Position numbers and translations under genes: made by a program. A stretch of 64,000 nucleotides of DNA from Ambrosia x helenae (taxonomy: Eukaryota > Streptophyta > Magnoliopsida > Asterales > Asteraceae): contig CM061233.1 in NCBI GenBank assembly GCA_030844895.1, positions 55,419,453 through 55,483,452 on the forward strand, read 5' to 3'. Below the pieces are notes generated by a model. The model had not been told where the DNA came from. It made no database searches and worked only from the letters and a program-made list of their open reading frames with translations. The number at the start of each line of letters is the position of its first letter. Position 1 is the stretch's first letter. Below, in pieces: positions 20,817 through 31,379 of this stretch.

Positions 20817-21245
20817 TGTATGCGCGTATGATCGTCTAAACAACAAAGAATTGATCACAAAATGATAATAAAACTAGCAAAACACAGAAATCATCATTAA
20901 CATAATCATTTCATTCATAATCATAATCATTTACACGTCAAAAAGGTTGTTAATAATGATAAAACACGATTACAGACTCAAAAGATAACCCTAGGGAGAA
21001 CACACGCAAGGAGGGAAAACAAATGACCAAATGTTATATTCAAAAAGTTGATTCGACCTTATTTAGGCCTGCACATTCGCCCAAATTGCTTGGTCAAATG
21101 TGCAGGTTCGACCGTTTAAGGTGGACGAACCAAGACACTACAAACTACAAAACTTCCTTCGACCTCCTATGTGCACCTTCGACCGTTCATTCTTCATTCG
21201 ACCATCCATAAAGCTACCTTCGACCATTCGACAATAAACAAAACA
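20817..21245 (-). repeat. Copia-A 5' LTR
   Basis: About 429 bp. On the element strand it runs from TGTTTTG (21245) to CATACA (20817). It has seven TCGA words in 21050-21235, and a TATA-like CCTAAATAAGG at about 21068-21058 with words on both sides. The right boundary is set from TG...CA ends and the stop of Copia-B ORF3 at 21271; the partner LTR is outside the window. Confidence 0.7.
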
Positions 21246-21273
21246 TTATGTAATTCGCAATTCAATAGCATTA

Positions 21274-24200
21274 GTCGCAATATATGCATCTACAAAACTG
21301 TTTCTTGGTTGCTTTGAAGGGCATGGTTGCCAAGATTTGTTCAAAAATAGATTCCCTAACCACCCTTTCCATATCACTGCTGAGAGGCATGATGGACATA
21401 GAGCTGCTCGGGGTCTTAGCAAAATCTTCAATCCTTCTCAGTTTGCTAAGCTCTGCTGAATGGATGCCCCGAGCAGTCCTGTCATCTTTCCCTTTGCATC
21501 TCTCCTTGATGATCAAATCAGCCTGTTCAGTCTTGAATTTAAGATATTGATCTATGTTTCTAGGAGCAGGAAAATTTGGAAGAGATGGGAAAGATCTATC
21601 TGATGGATCCTCAGTATTGTAAAAGGATTGCATTTCCCCTTGAGTAGATCAAGCTCAAGAGGATACTGAGCAGCCAATGGTGTGATGGATGGTGGTGGTC
21701 AGTGAGATGTGAATTGAGAGGTGTGTGGTGAGAATGATGTAAGTGGGATGGCTGATATAGGTGTAGGTTTGGTGGTTGAAGTGGAAGGTGGTGATGTTTG
21801 TATGTTCTCATCTTGTACCACAAAGGTTGATTTTCTCTTCCTTTTGTACAAGATAAGTGGTGATGGTGGTGTTTGGGCAGCAGTGGTTGTGTTGACATCT
21901 GTTGGCACTTGTGTAGGACTAGTAGACGTTTGGGATTTAGGTGGTGAAGTGGTTGTAGGTGGTGTATTGGTAGTTGTGGTGGTAGGTTCAGTTGTTGGTT
22001 TGGTGGTTGTGGTGGTAGGTTCAGTTGTTTTGATGGTATTAGTGGTTTTGATGGTATTAGTGGTTTTGGTGGCAGCAGTGGTTCTAGTAGCAGTTGTTTT
22101 AGCTGCAGTTTTGGATGGTGGTTGTCTGCTGTGTTTTGCTGGCATTTTCTTCCTTTTAGAGGAGCCAACATCCTCAACTTCCTGTTGTTGCTCTATCTTT
22201 CTTTGCACTAGAGCCTCTGCCTTGACTTCCAATGTGTTAAGCCTTTTCTGCTTAGCTTCAACAGCCTCTTCAACAATAACATTTGCAGAGGTATCAACTT
22301 CTTTTACCTTGCTAGTTTTGACAGTTTCAGCATCAGCAGAGGTTTGAACATTAGGTTGTTGTTGTTGTGGTGCAGTTTGGGTAGACCCTGGTTTGTTGGC
22401 AGCTTTTGATATACCCTTTTGTGAGGGTGGACAACCAAAGGGATCTAGCTTTGGCAATCTATCTCTGCCACTCTCCCCCTTTTTGGCATCATCAGATGTG
22501 AACTCATCATCATCTGCATCTCTTCTGATGGTTGTAGGGGCAGAGCCAGTGGTCTGCAGCAGATGGTCTTTGATGGCTTTAATAACTACTTGGGTATCTG
22601 TGTACCTAGCATCTACCATAGTTCTGATCTGAGCCATGTAGGTTTCATGTGTTTGATTTGCTAGGTTTCTATGAGCTATGATGATGGGGGAAACTGATTT
22701 CCATAGCTCACTACCAATTTCTTCTTTGGATGGTTGACTTTTGGTTAAAGCAGCCAAGGATCCCATAATTGTCTTTAGATCTGATTTGATATCAGCAACA
22801 GAGGTTTCAATGGAGTGGACTCTAGCCGTCAATTCTTGGTATTTTAACCTATCACCTAGATAAATAGGATCATTTGGATTCCTACCAGTGGTAGTTGTAT
22901 CTGGTTCAGTCCTAGGAGGTGAGTCCATAGAAAGAGAACCAGATGCCCCTTTGTCTTGGTTCTGGGGATTTCCAACTGATTTTGGGGTCACTATAGTGGC
23001 CTCATTAGTTATTGCCTTCAAGGAAGTCTTAGCTATGTAACCACCGTCCTGTTGTGAGACAATGGTCTCTACATCAGTAGTGGCTGCTTCACCTGACAAC
23101 TCACCTAGAGTTGCATTGAACTCCAGGGGTGTCACCTCCTCTGTTTGTGGATTAGCTAATTGATTTTCCTCAGTCCCAGTCACCTGTTGGTGTGTACTCT
23201 CATTGATGGCTGAAGGAGAGGACCTGGGAATGCCCTGAGTTTTATCAATAGCTTCGAACAATGGTTTCATTGTTGAAAGGACATGTGATGGTGAGGGTGG
23301 AGGAGTGAAAAGAGAAGTAGCCCTGGGAGAAGTGCTTATGATCATATGGTCAAGTGACTCATATGCCTCATGATGTGTTTCCCTTTGGCTTACAACATGA
23401 TCCTTTTGTGAGGATTCATGAGGAGTTCGTTCAGGTTGAGATATATCCAACTGTTGTGAGGAAGTAACAACGGTGGTTTCTTTTTGCTTTTGTGCTGCAA
23501 CTGGGTTTTCCTCTGGTATCTCATCTTCCAGAGGCCCATTTGTGGATTTCTTGGTGGTTTTTGTGGATGGACGTTTTATTTTAGAGGTGGCTGGTGTGGG
23601 TTTCACAGCACTGGATATAGTGCCATGATCACCAGGAGCAGTGGGCTCAACAACAGAGGTTCGGACAATAGTTGTTGTCTTAATCCTCTTTGTTTGTGTT
23701 TTTGAAACTTTAACTTTTGACACTTTTTCTTGGGTGTTTGAACCCAGCATTCTTGCAAACGTTTCATCAGTTAGACTCTTCATTTGAGATGATTTACCCT
23801 TTTTAAAATCCTTTTTAGGTAAAACCTTTTGTAGGATTACACTTAAGAGTCTTGGGTGTATCAAAAAAGCATTGTTTGACCCAGACTTTATTCCCTTCAC
23901 ATTTGATATCAAATCCAAAAACAGGCCCTGGGATAGATTGTAGTTAGATTCTGACAATATAGCATATCCCAAGTACTGAATTCTCAATGGGATTTCATTA
24001 AAAGAAGTGGATTTTGCAGAGACACAGAGAAGGAGTGTATGAAAGAAAAATTTCATGACTGGTGAGAAAAACTTTTTGAAAAGAGTTGAACCAGTCATTT
24101 GTGAATCATAACCCCTTTCCTGGAACTCAGTGTGAAGTTCAGCCTTAGGAAAAGAGTCGTTACCTAACAAGTCATTCAATGAGAAGGTTGTGGATATCAG

Positions 24201-24451
24201 TTGGGGGGTAATGGTGATATTTATCTCTCAAATTTTTGAGATAATGGTTGTAGGCTTTTTATCCTGTAGAAGAACCTCAGCATTTAACCAGAATTCTTGC
24301 AGAGTATCGATGTAGATGGGGGCATCAGCGGTTAGTATTGTCAGGTATTTAGATTTGAGAATGATGTCGATGGTGGTGTGGAACGGGACGTTTTCATCTG
24401 TTTTGACCAGATAGGAAGGTAATTGTGGGTGGCTTTAGCTTGAAGATCCAT
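21274..24451 (-). pseudogene. Copia-B ORF3
   Basis: About 1050 codons of unknown function. The first part has the same conserved core as ORF3 of A and D (TLQEFWLNAEV, about 24320-24285). A basic, Lys/Thr-rich part follows (KKDFKKGKSSQMKS onwards), then a Ser/Thr/Pro/Gln-rich middle. A Thr-rich low-complexity stretch (about 22090-21920) contains 18-bp tandem units, and a basic C-terminal segment ends with stop 21273-21271. The ATG at 24451 is in another frame than the core (break near 24415); a TGA at 24230-24228 and a stop plus frameshift between 21699 and 21640 interrupt the rest. No signal peptide or membrane helix seen. Confidence 0.75.
21920..22090 (-). repeat. Tandem Thr-rich coding repeats in Copia-B ORF3
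   Basis: An 18-bp unit (minus strand about ACTAATACCATCAAAACC) is repeated at 22026-22070, flanked by a duplicated block of about 40 bp. It encodes runs of Thr with Lys, Pro and Glu. Confidence 0.7.
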
Positions 24452-24724
24452 TGTAATGGATTTCGAGTGTGAGGATGAGTGGAATTAGAGTGGGGTTTGA
24501 GGTTGAAGAAGGCAGTTTCAGTATTTTGAATTCAATGAGACAGTGTAACATTTGTTGTGGTAAAACAGGGTTTTTATAGCCTCTGGTGAAACCGCTGAAG
24601 TGGCCAAAACTCTGTTTATGAGAGCAAACGTGGCAAACATCTGGTGGCACATAGCTGTTGCCAAAGGACTGATGCAAACAGTTGTTGTTCTACCAAAGTG
24701 CTGATGCTAACAGCACTTGGGTTT

Positions 24725-24763
<39 letters not shown>

Positions 24764-24997
24764 GGAAACAGTTCTTTTATCTGATCAGACATTTGAAAAC
24801 AGATTTTTCAACCAAACAGTGGTTGTTTTATCTGATCAGATGTTTGAAACAGATTTTTCAACTAACAGTGGATAGAATGGATGAAACAGTGGTTGTTTTA
24901 TCCTTAGCAGCTTTTTTCAACCAAAATGCTATTTTTAAGGATGAATTTTGATTTTTCTGAAACATTTTAATGTTTTTATTTAAAACATTTTTGTTGT
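24452..24997 (-). promoter_or_regulatory. Copia-B pol-ORF3 spacer with word cluster and TATA box
   Basis: Contains repeated AAACAGTGGTTG, CTGATCAGATGTTTGA and AACAGATTTTTCAAC words at 24770-24925, an (AT)n run at 24730-24761, further words at 24635-24715, then on the minus strand a TATA box (24578-24571) and the presumed ORF3 start 120 nt on. Words therefore lie upstream of TATA, as in Copia-A and Copia-D. Confidence 0.6.
24571..24578 (-). promoter_or_regulatory. TATA box of the presumed ORF3 promoter (Copia-B)
   Basis: Minus-strand GCTATAAAAACCC, 120 nt upstream of the ATG at 24451. Confidence 0.55.
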
Positions 24998-27900
24998 TTA
25001 GTCCATGTTTAGCATACCAATCCTAGAAATCAGATTTTCAAAGGTAGATGTGTCTAAAGCTTTTGTCAACACATATGCCAACTAATCCTCTGTTGGATCA
25101 TGGTGCAGAGAAATCAAACCTTTTTCATAGCTATCTTTGAAAAAGTGATGTCTGATGTCAATGTGCTTTGTGGTTGAATGAGAGACTGGATTTTTGATGA
25201 TATTTTCAATAGCTTGACTGTCCAGCATGAGTGGAGTCTTTAGTGCAGTTATACCAAAATCCAGCAATTGATTTTGAAGCCACATGAGTTGGGCTGTACA
25301 GCTTGCAGCAACAATGTATTCAGCCTCTGCTGTTAAAGTTTAAACAGCTGCTTGCTTTTTGCTTTGCCATGAGACTAAGGCATTCCCTAGAAACTGACAC
25401 CCTCCTGATGTAGACTTCCTTGTGGTGTGGCAGCCAGCAAAATCACTATCTGAATAACCTGAAAGCTCAATGTTTCCATTAGCAGGAGACCAGATACCAA
25501 GTTTGGGAGCACCTTTTAGGTATCTGAATATCCTTTTCACAACAATAAGGTTTGACTTTCTAGGTGAAGCCTGTGATCTTGCACAAACACAAGTGGCAAA
25601 CATAATGTCTAGCGTAGATGCAGTTAAGTGCAATAAATACCCAATCATGCATCTGTAATGTGTCTGGTCAACCAGTTCATCCTTGTCATCATTAGTGAGT
25701 AGCTTGGCTGTGCTCATGGGTGTACTACATGCCTTACAATCATTCATCTCAAATATGGTTAACAAATTTTTCACATATTTGTTTTGATGAATGAATGTGC
25801 CATTTTGCAGCTGCTTCACTTGGAGACCAAGGAAGAACTAAAGTTCACCCATAGCATTCATCTCAAACTCTACTGTCATGAGTTCCCTAAACTCTTCACA
25901 CATTTTGTTACATGTGGATCCAAAAATGATGTCATCCACATATATTTGAACAATCATTAGATCTTTCCCTCTCCATTTTAGAAATAAAGTTTTATAAATT
26001 TTACCTCTTGTGAAACCAATGGATAAGAGAAAGGTGGAAAGAGTTTCATACCAGGCCCTAGGTGCTTGTTAAAGTCCATACAAAGTTTTGTTGAGCTTGT
26101 ATACATAATCAGGATAGAATATGTCTTCAAAACCAGGTGGTTGACATACATAGACCTCCTCCTGAATTTTTCCATAAAGGAATCCACATTTAATGTCCAT
26201 CTGATACACCTTGATGTTGTGGTTGACAACAAAGGCTAGGAAGAGTCTGATAGCTTCTAGCCTAGCTACAGGAGCAAAGGTTTCATCATAGTCTATCCCC
26301 TCTTCTTGCCTGAAGCCTTGAACCACAAGCTTGGCTTTATTCTTGACAACTATACCCCTTTCATCAGTTTTGTTTTTGAAGACCCACTCTGTGCCAATTG
26401 GACAAACATCCTTTGGCAGTGGTACAAGTTGCCATACTTGTTGTCTTTTAAACTGAATGAGCTCTTCCTGCATGGCTTCTACCCAACTGTTGTCTTTTAG
26501 TGCCTCTTGGTACTTGACAGGTTGTGTGAGAGATAGAAAGCCTGCAAAAAGACAGATGTTTGAGGATTGGCTTCTTATGACCACACCCTCTCTGATGTTG
26601 CCAATGATTTGGTCTGGTGGATGAGCTCTTAGGTAGATTAAATCTCCCTGATATGGTATGATGGCATTTTGAGGTGAAGGACAGAGGTTTGGTGACTCTG
26701 TTGATGTAACATCTGTTTGCACTTCTGTAGTACCAACAGATGTTTGAAATGGAGGTGGGGGAATGGGTCCAAGTGGTGTGAAATTGGACTGACTTTTGTC
26801 AACAGAGGTTGGACTTTTGTCAACAGATGATTGAACAGTGGATGAGGTTGGTGAGGCAGTGGTTTGAGGGTAAGACTGGCCAACAGTGGCTGACTCAGCT
26901 GTGGCAGAGTTTTGACAGGTGTTTTGAACAGCTGCTTCCCCTGATACAGAATAGACTTTGTAGTGACTTGGAATCACAACTTCTGTTCTGTAGTCTTGTA
27001 GTGGAGATTGTGGAATACATGCACTGTTAGTTTTGACAGTAATATCTTCAAATTTGAATTTATCTAAATCAAACAATTCAGCAGGATTTGCTGGGATTTT
27101 TAAAAATGAAAGTTCATTGAAGTTTACATTCAGAGTTTCTTCTATTGTCCTGGTCCTTGTGTTAAACACTTTGTAGGCCTTGGAAGTAGAAGAATATCCC
27201 AGAAAATATCCACAATCTACTTTGACTGCAAATTTTGAAATGGAATCTTTAAGATTTAAAATGAAACATGGGCAGCCAAAGATTTTGAAAAATGAGATTA
27301 GTGGTTTGATTTTGAACAGAATTTCATAAGCAGTCTTTTGATGTCTTCGGTTGATTAAAATTCTGTTTTGAACATAGCAAGCAGTGTTTACAGCTTCTGG
27401 CCAAAAGGACAGTGGCAAACCAGAATCTACTAGTATGGTTCTTGCAGCCTCAATGAGAGTTTTATTTTTCCTTTCAACCACCCCATTTTGTTTTGGTGTT
27501 CTTGGAATGTTGTACTGCATCACAATTCCTTTTGACACACAGAAGTCATCCAACTCCTTATTTTTAAACTCTGTTCCATTGTCACTTCTAAAGACTTTTA
27601 CTGGCAAGTCATATTGTTTTTTCAACTTTGGTGACAAAGTCCTTCAAGATACCTGCAGTCTCATCCTTAGAGTGTAAAAAGTAAGTCCATGTAAACCTAG
27701 AAAAATCATCAACTATGACAAGACAAAAACTTTTTATTCTTCGACTCATGATTTTAACTGGGCTAAACAAGTCCATGTGCAACAATTGAAGACATTGACT
27801 TGTTTTGGACTCATCAATGGATTTGTAAGTGCTTTTATGTTGTTTCCCTTTTAAGCAGGAAACACAATGCTCATCACATTTGAAATCTTTTGATGGTAGA

Positions 27901-28429
27901 CCTCTTACAAGGCTTTGTTTGGAGAGTGAGTTGATAGTTTGAAGATTGGTGTGACCCAGTCTCCTATGCCACAATTCTGTCTCTTTAGTGGAGGCAGCGG
28001 AAAACAGACAGACATTTTCCATAGGATTGTCCTTCAACATATCAACTACATACACATTGCCACTCCTATGAGCAACAAGTTGTGTTTACTTTCAGCAATG
28101 ATGGTGTCAGTCTTTTTCACCACTTCTGGCCCAATAATCTTACAAGTTTTCTTAGTGAAGAATGAGCCATACCCTTTGTCACTCATTTGTGATACACTAA
28201 GAAGATTAAATTTAAGATTATCAATAAGATTGACATTTTCAAACTTGAGTTTCCCAGCCTGAACAATCCCTGAACCCAACACCTTACCTTTTGAATCATT
28301 ACCAAAGGATATATCACCCCCTCCATGAGTTAAGAAGTCCAGAAGAAGGACGCTACATCCTGTCATGTGCCTGGAGCCTCCACTATCTACATACCAAAGG
28401 CTATCTAAGCAAGCAGAAGCTCCCTGCAC
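24998..28429 (-). pseudogene. pol: Copia-B pol
   Basis: Protease WYVDSGGSRHMTG (DSG intact, about 28395-28355); HHCC region with WHRRLGHTNL and CVSCLKGKQH; integrase with FRSDNGTEF and PKQNGVVERK; a long Ser/Thr/Gln-rich linker (about 27060-26640); RT with YVDDIIFGS (about 25940); RNase H with YSDSDFAGC and AEAEY. Frameshifts near 28050 and 27620, stops near 26066, 25840, 25339 and 25081. It ends with TAA at 24998-25000. Compared with Copia-A it is better preserved and its linker contains copies of the family word. Confidence 0.9.
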
Positions 28430-28439
28430 ATAAGTAATG

Positions 28440-30515
28440 GATCAGTTTTGGTGAGTGTCCAAAGCCAAGTTGGCTTTGGATGGGTCCACAAACTTTTCAG
28501 CCTCAAGCTTAAGAAGATGATCAGTGGTTTGAACTAGTTTTTGGACCAAGTTCAACAACTGTTGCTGACCATTTGCCAGTGCTTGGATGTCAACACTTGG
28601 TGCAACAGATGTTTGATCACTTCCTGCCAGATGATACTAACCATAGGGATTTCTGTTAACTCTTGGTTTAGAAGGCCTCTTGGATTCTTCATAAACATGT
28701 GACACACTATGACAAGGTGGTTGTCGATATCCTCTTGGGTACTTGTTGGTGGGTGGAGCATCTGTTACTTGAACATCCCCAGAAGCAGATGTTTCTAGAC
28801 TTTTGGTAAGAGATGTTTGGGCTGGAACATAAGTCTGTTTGGGTTTTCCTTTTGAAGTACTCACCACGTGACTTGCAAGAGTTTTAGCCTTGTACTCTTG
28901 TATTTTGACATCAAAATTTTTTAGATACAGACACTCTTTGGTTTTGTGATTCTTTTTACCACATATTGAGCATGTGGTCTTAGAATCACACACACTTGTT
29001 CCTTTGTTGATATCATATGCTTTTAGAAGAAAACAGTTTTTAGTAAAATGATTCTTCTTTTCACAGAAATCACAAAACAAGTGAACAGACTTTTCTTTCT
29101 TTTTCCCTTTTTCAGCCTTCTTTTCAACAGATGTTTGATCATCTTCTGGAATGTCTGTCAAGGGAATGACCTTTGCCTGTGGTGCTTTCTTACCATCAGT
29201 GGTTTTGACGTCAACTGGTTTGAAGTTTTCAAGAGTACCACACTCATCAGACCAAGTAGGTTTAAATTCATATTTTTCGAGTTCAGTGAATGATGAGGAA
29301 CCTTCTAGTTTTTCAAGAACAATCTTCTTGCCATTAGGTTCAGTGATTTTAATCTCTTGACCCTCCAAATTAGTTGGTACTACCTCAACTAACTTTTGTT
29401 CCCTTTTGTCAGTGTTTTCAAAAGCTGGAGCAGTGGTTCCAAAACCAAAACCAAACTTCTCATGACTTTTGGTTTGTTTGTTGAGGAGCATCTCAAAACC
29501 TTTACATGATTCCACCCATTTTTCACATTCAACTTGGGTAGCCTCAAGCTCCTTTTTACAACTATGATATTTAGTTATCATAGTTTGGAGCTGGTCTTTG
29601 GTTATAGTTGCTTCATGTTTTAAGCTGTTGATTTCATATTCTTTTTCAGTTAATTTTGATTTTAACTCTTTTGAAAGTTTTTCAAATTGAACTTCATCAT
29701 CTAAAATTTTCTTCCTAAGGTTTTCATTCACCTCTTTAATGTTTGCAAATGCTATTACACATTTGTCTAAACACAAATCTTTTAGGATTTGAGGAGATAC
29801 CTTAGCAGTAGCCATCAATGCACAATCACACTTGCACTCACAATCATCAGATGCACCCAAGGGATCTAAGAGATTCACAACCTCTTCTTCAGATTTTGTA
29901 TCTGCAACTACTTCATCAACAATATCATCAGTCACAATATCAGATTCAGTGACCATATCCTCAGATTAAACTTCTTCAACCATAGCCATGAAACAAAAAT
30001 TTTCTGGTTCATTTTTAGCTATGGCCATAAGGGCAAAATTTTCATCTGTTAACTCATCTGGTAGACTGCTCCAATCAACAAAGCCTTGTGTGAAGAAACT
30101 CTGTTGACTGGTCTCTACAGGAGCAGAGGATGGAGCAGCAGTCATTGGCACTTGTGCCTGAGCAACAGGGGTTTGCACATAGTGAATCTGAGGAACAGTG
30201 GTTTGGACATACTGGACAAGAATAGTGTTTGAGGACTGTGCAAAGTGAGCAGTGTTTTGCACATTTGTTCCAGGGGTATTATAGGAAACCTGATAAGTGT
30301 TGGTCTGTAGCCTTTGATTTGGATTGTAAATCATAGGTGTACCATGTTGACTCCTACATTCCCTAGCAAAATGACCAAGTTTGTGACATTTATAACACTT
30401 AATCTTTGATTTATCCAACCCCACTTTTGACCTGCCAGTCAACCCTGGAAATCTAAAGCCAGTTTTCTTGTAAAAATTGTTAGTTCTTACACTTAATAGA
30501 CCCAATTGGTGCATA
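28440..30515 (-). pseudogene. gag: Copia-B gag, three zinc knuckles, N-terminus missing
   Basis: Recognisable from about 30515 (SVRTNNFYKKTG). Knuckles: CYKCHKLGHFAREC (about 30400-30355), CDFCEKKNHFTKNC (about 29070-29030) and CSICGKKNHKTKEC (about 28970-28930). A coiled-coil segment lies between the first and second (about 29800-29470). One in-frame TAA (29968-29966) and a TAG at 28637 interrupt. The capsid N-terminal part is lost at the junction with 30516-30756. Confidence 0.85.
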
Positions 30516-30756
30516 ATGTCCATACTCAATGGATATGTTATCAGATGCCTGGATATCACCACCACTTGCTGTAAAAGCAAAGTTTGGTGAATAAGAATCA
30601 GAGTTAAAACCTGAAGTTATGTCAATAAAATGATCATAACTGATCCTTATTGTTACCGGGCACCTCTTATTAAAGATCAATTGTGTAGTATATTTTGGCT
30701 TTCCAATCATCTGTTCTTCTCCAGGTCAGCAGACCCAACAAAAACGATCCTTTACA
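30516..30756. other. Unresolved junction between Copia-B and Copia-C
   Basis: Copia-B (minus) and Copia-C (plus) meet back to back here. 30756 is the LTR end of Copia-C (TTTACA, then AAG and the primer-binding site), but the rest lacks the TTCGACC words seen in the related Copia-A LTR, so at most a short LTR remnant is present. A 76-codon minus-strand frame (30710-30480) matches nothing I recognise. Confidence 0.4.
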
Positions 30757-30759
30757 AAG

Positions 30760-30770
30760 TGGTATCAGAG
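30760..30770 (+). other. Primer-binding site (Copia-C)
   Basis: TGGTATCAGAG after TTTACA-AAG, the same layout as in Copia-A; the next bases deviate from the usual CC. Confidence 0.9.
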
Positions 30771-31039
30771 TTTATCTGGATCATACAACTACAAATTGAT
30801 AGATTTCGAACAGATTTTGACCCAAAATTGTCCAAAAATTTTCTGTTTTGCATGAACATTAAGTTTTAATGGAGATTGATTGATTTGGACTAGATTTTCG
30901 GAATAAAGTCAAAATTTTCATTCATTAAAGTTGATCTCCATCAAATCCGAAGCAAAACCTGATAAAGATCATCAAAATTCATATACTTTTGAAAAATTTG
31001 GATCAAAATAACTGATTTTTGAAGAATAACTGTTTTTCA

Positions 31040-31330
31040 AATGGGTCGGGTCGAACCAGGGAGAGTAGGGTCAAACGTGTGAGAATAGGGTCGAACGTGT
31101 GAGTTTTGGGGTCAAACCAAGTCATTTTAGGTTGAATCTGAGTCTTTTTAGGTTGAACCAAAACTTTTCAAGTGTGTTGTTTGTTCATTCGACCAACCCT
31201 ATTGATCGAAGGAGGGTTTATTTTGGTCGAAAGAGTCTAGTGTGTTTCATTTCTTCATTCGAGTCTGATTAAGGGGGTCGAACCAAGGGATTTCTACATT
31301 CGAACCATCATTTGCTATTCAGAGGTCGAA
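31040..31330 (+). promoter_or_regulatory. Copia-C leader word cluster
   Basis: Nine TCGA cores in GGTCGAAC, CATTCGACC and similar words, in both orientations, interspersed with decayed forms (GGTCAAAC, GGTTGAAC) that look like C-to-T changes at the CG. This matches the Copia-A leader at 20240-20525. Confidence 0.8.
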
Positions 31331-31379
31331 TCAAGCTTATTTTTGGAAAATGTTTCTAAGTGTTTACATTACAAACATC

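Larger units (their letters stand above)
623..21245 (-). mobile_element. Copia-A: SIRE-like LTR retrotransposon, minus strand, interrupted
   Basis: Reading the minus strand from 21245 down gives LTR (21245-20817), primer-binding site (20813-20801), leader, gag, pol, a 2.2 kb spacer and ORF3. Copia order is shown by integrase preceding reverse transcriptase. The 3' LTR is not in the window; ORF3 is cut at 622 by another LTR and at 845/8433 by Gypsy-A. All three reading frames carry stops and frameshifts, so the copy cannot make its proteins. It lies directly against Copia-B ORF3, probably inserted in or beside it. Confidence 0.85.
21246..30515 (-). mobile_element. Copia-B: SIRE-like element, minus strand, truncated at both ends
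   Basis: Carries gag (three zinc knuckles), pol and ORF3 in SIRE order but no LTR in the window. Its left end abuts the Copia-A LTR just after the ORF3 stop; at its right end the gag N-terminus is lost at about 30500-30515. Protein sequence differs clearly from A and C, so it is a separate family. Stops are few for its length (for example 29968, about 28637, about 26066, about 25339, 24230, 21699). Confidence 0.85.

Noticed and set aside
21721..22347. 208-codon plus-strand frame
   Set aside because: Antisense shadow of the Thr-rich part of Copia-B ORF3; Val-rich by complement.
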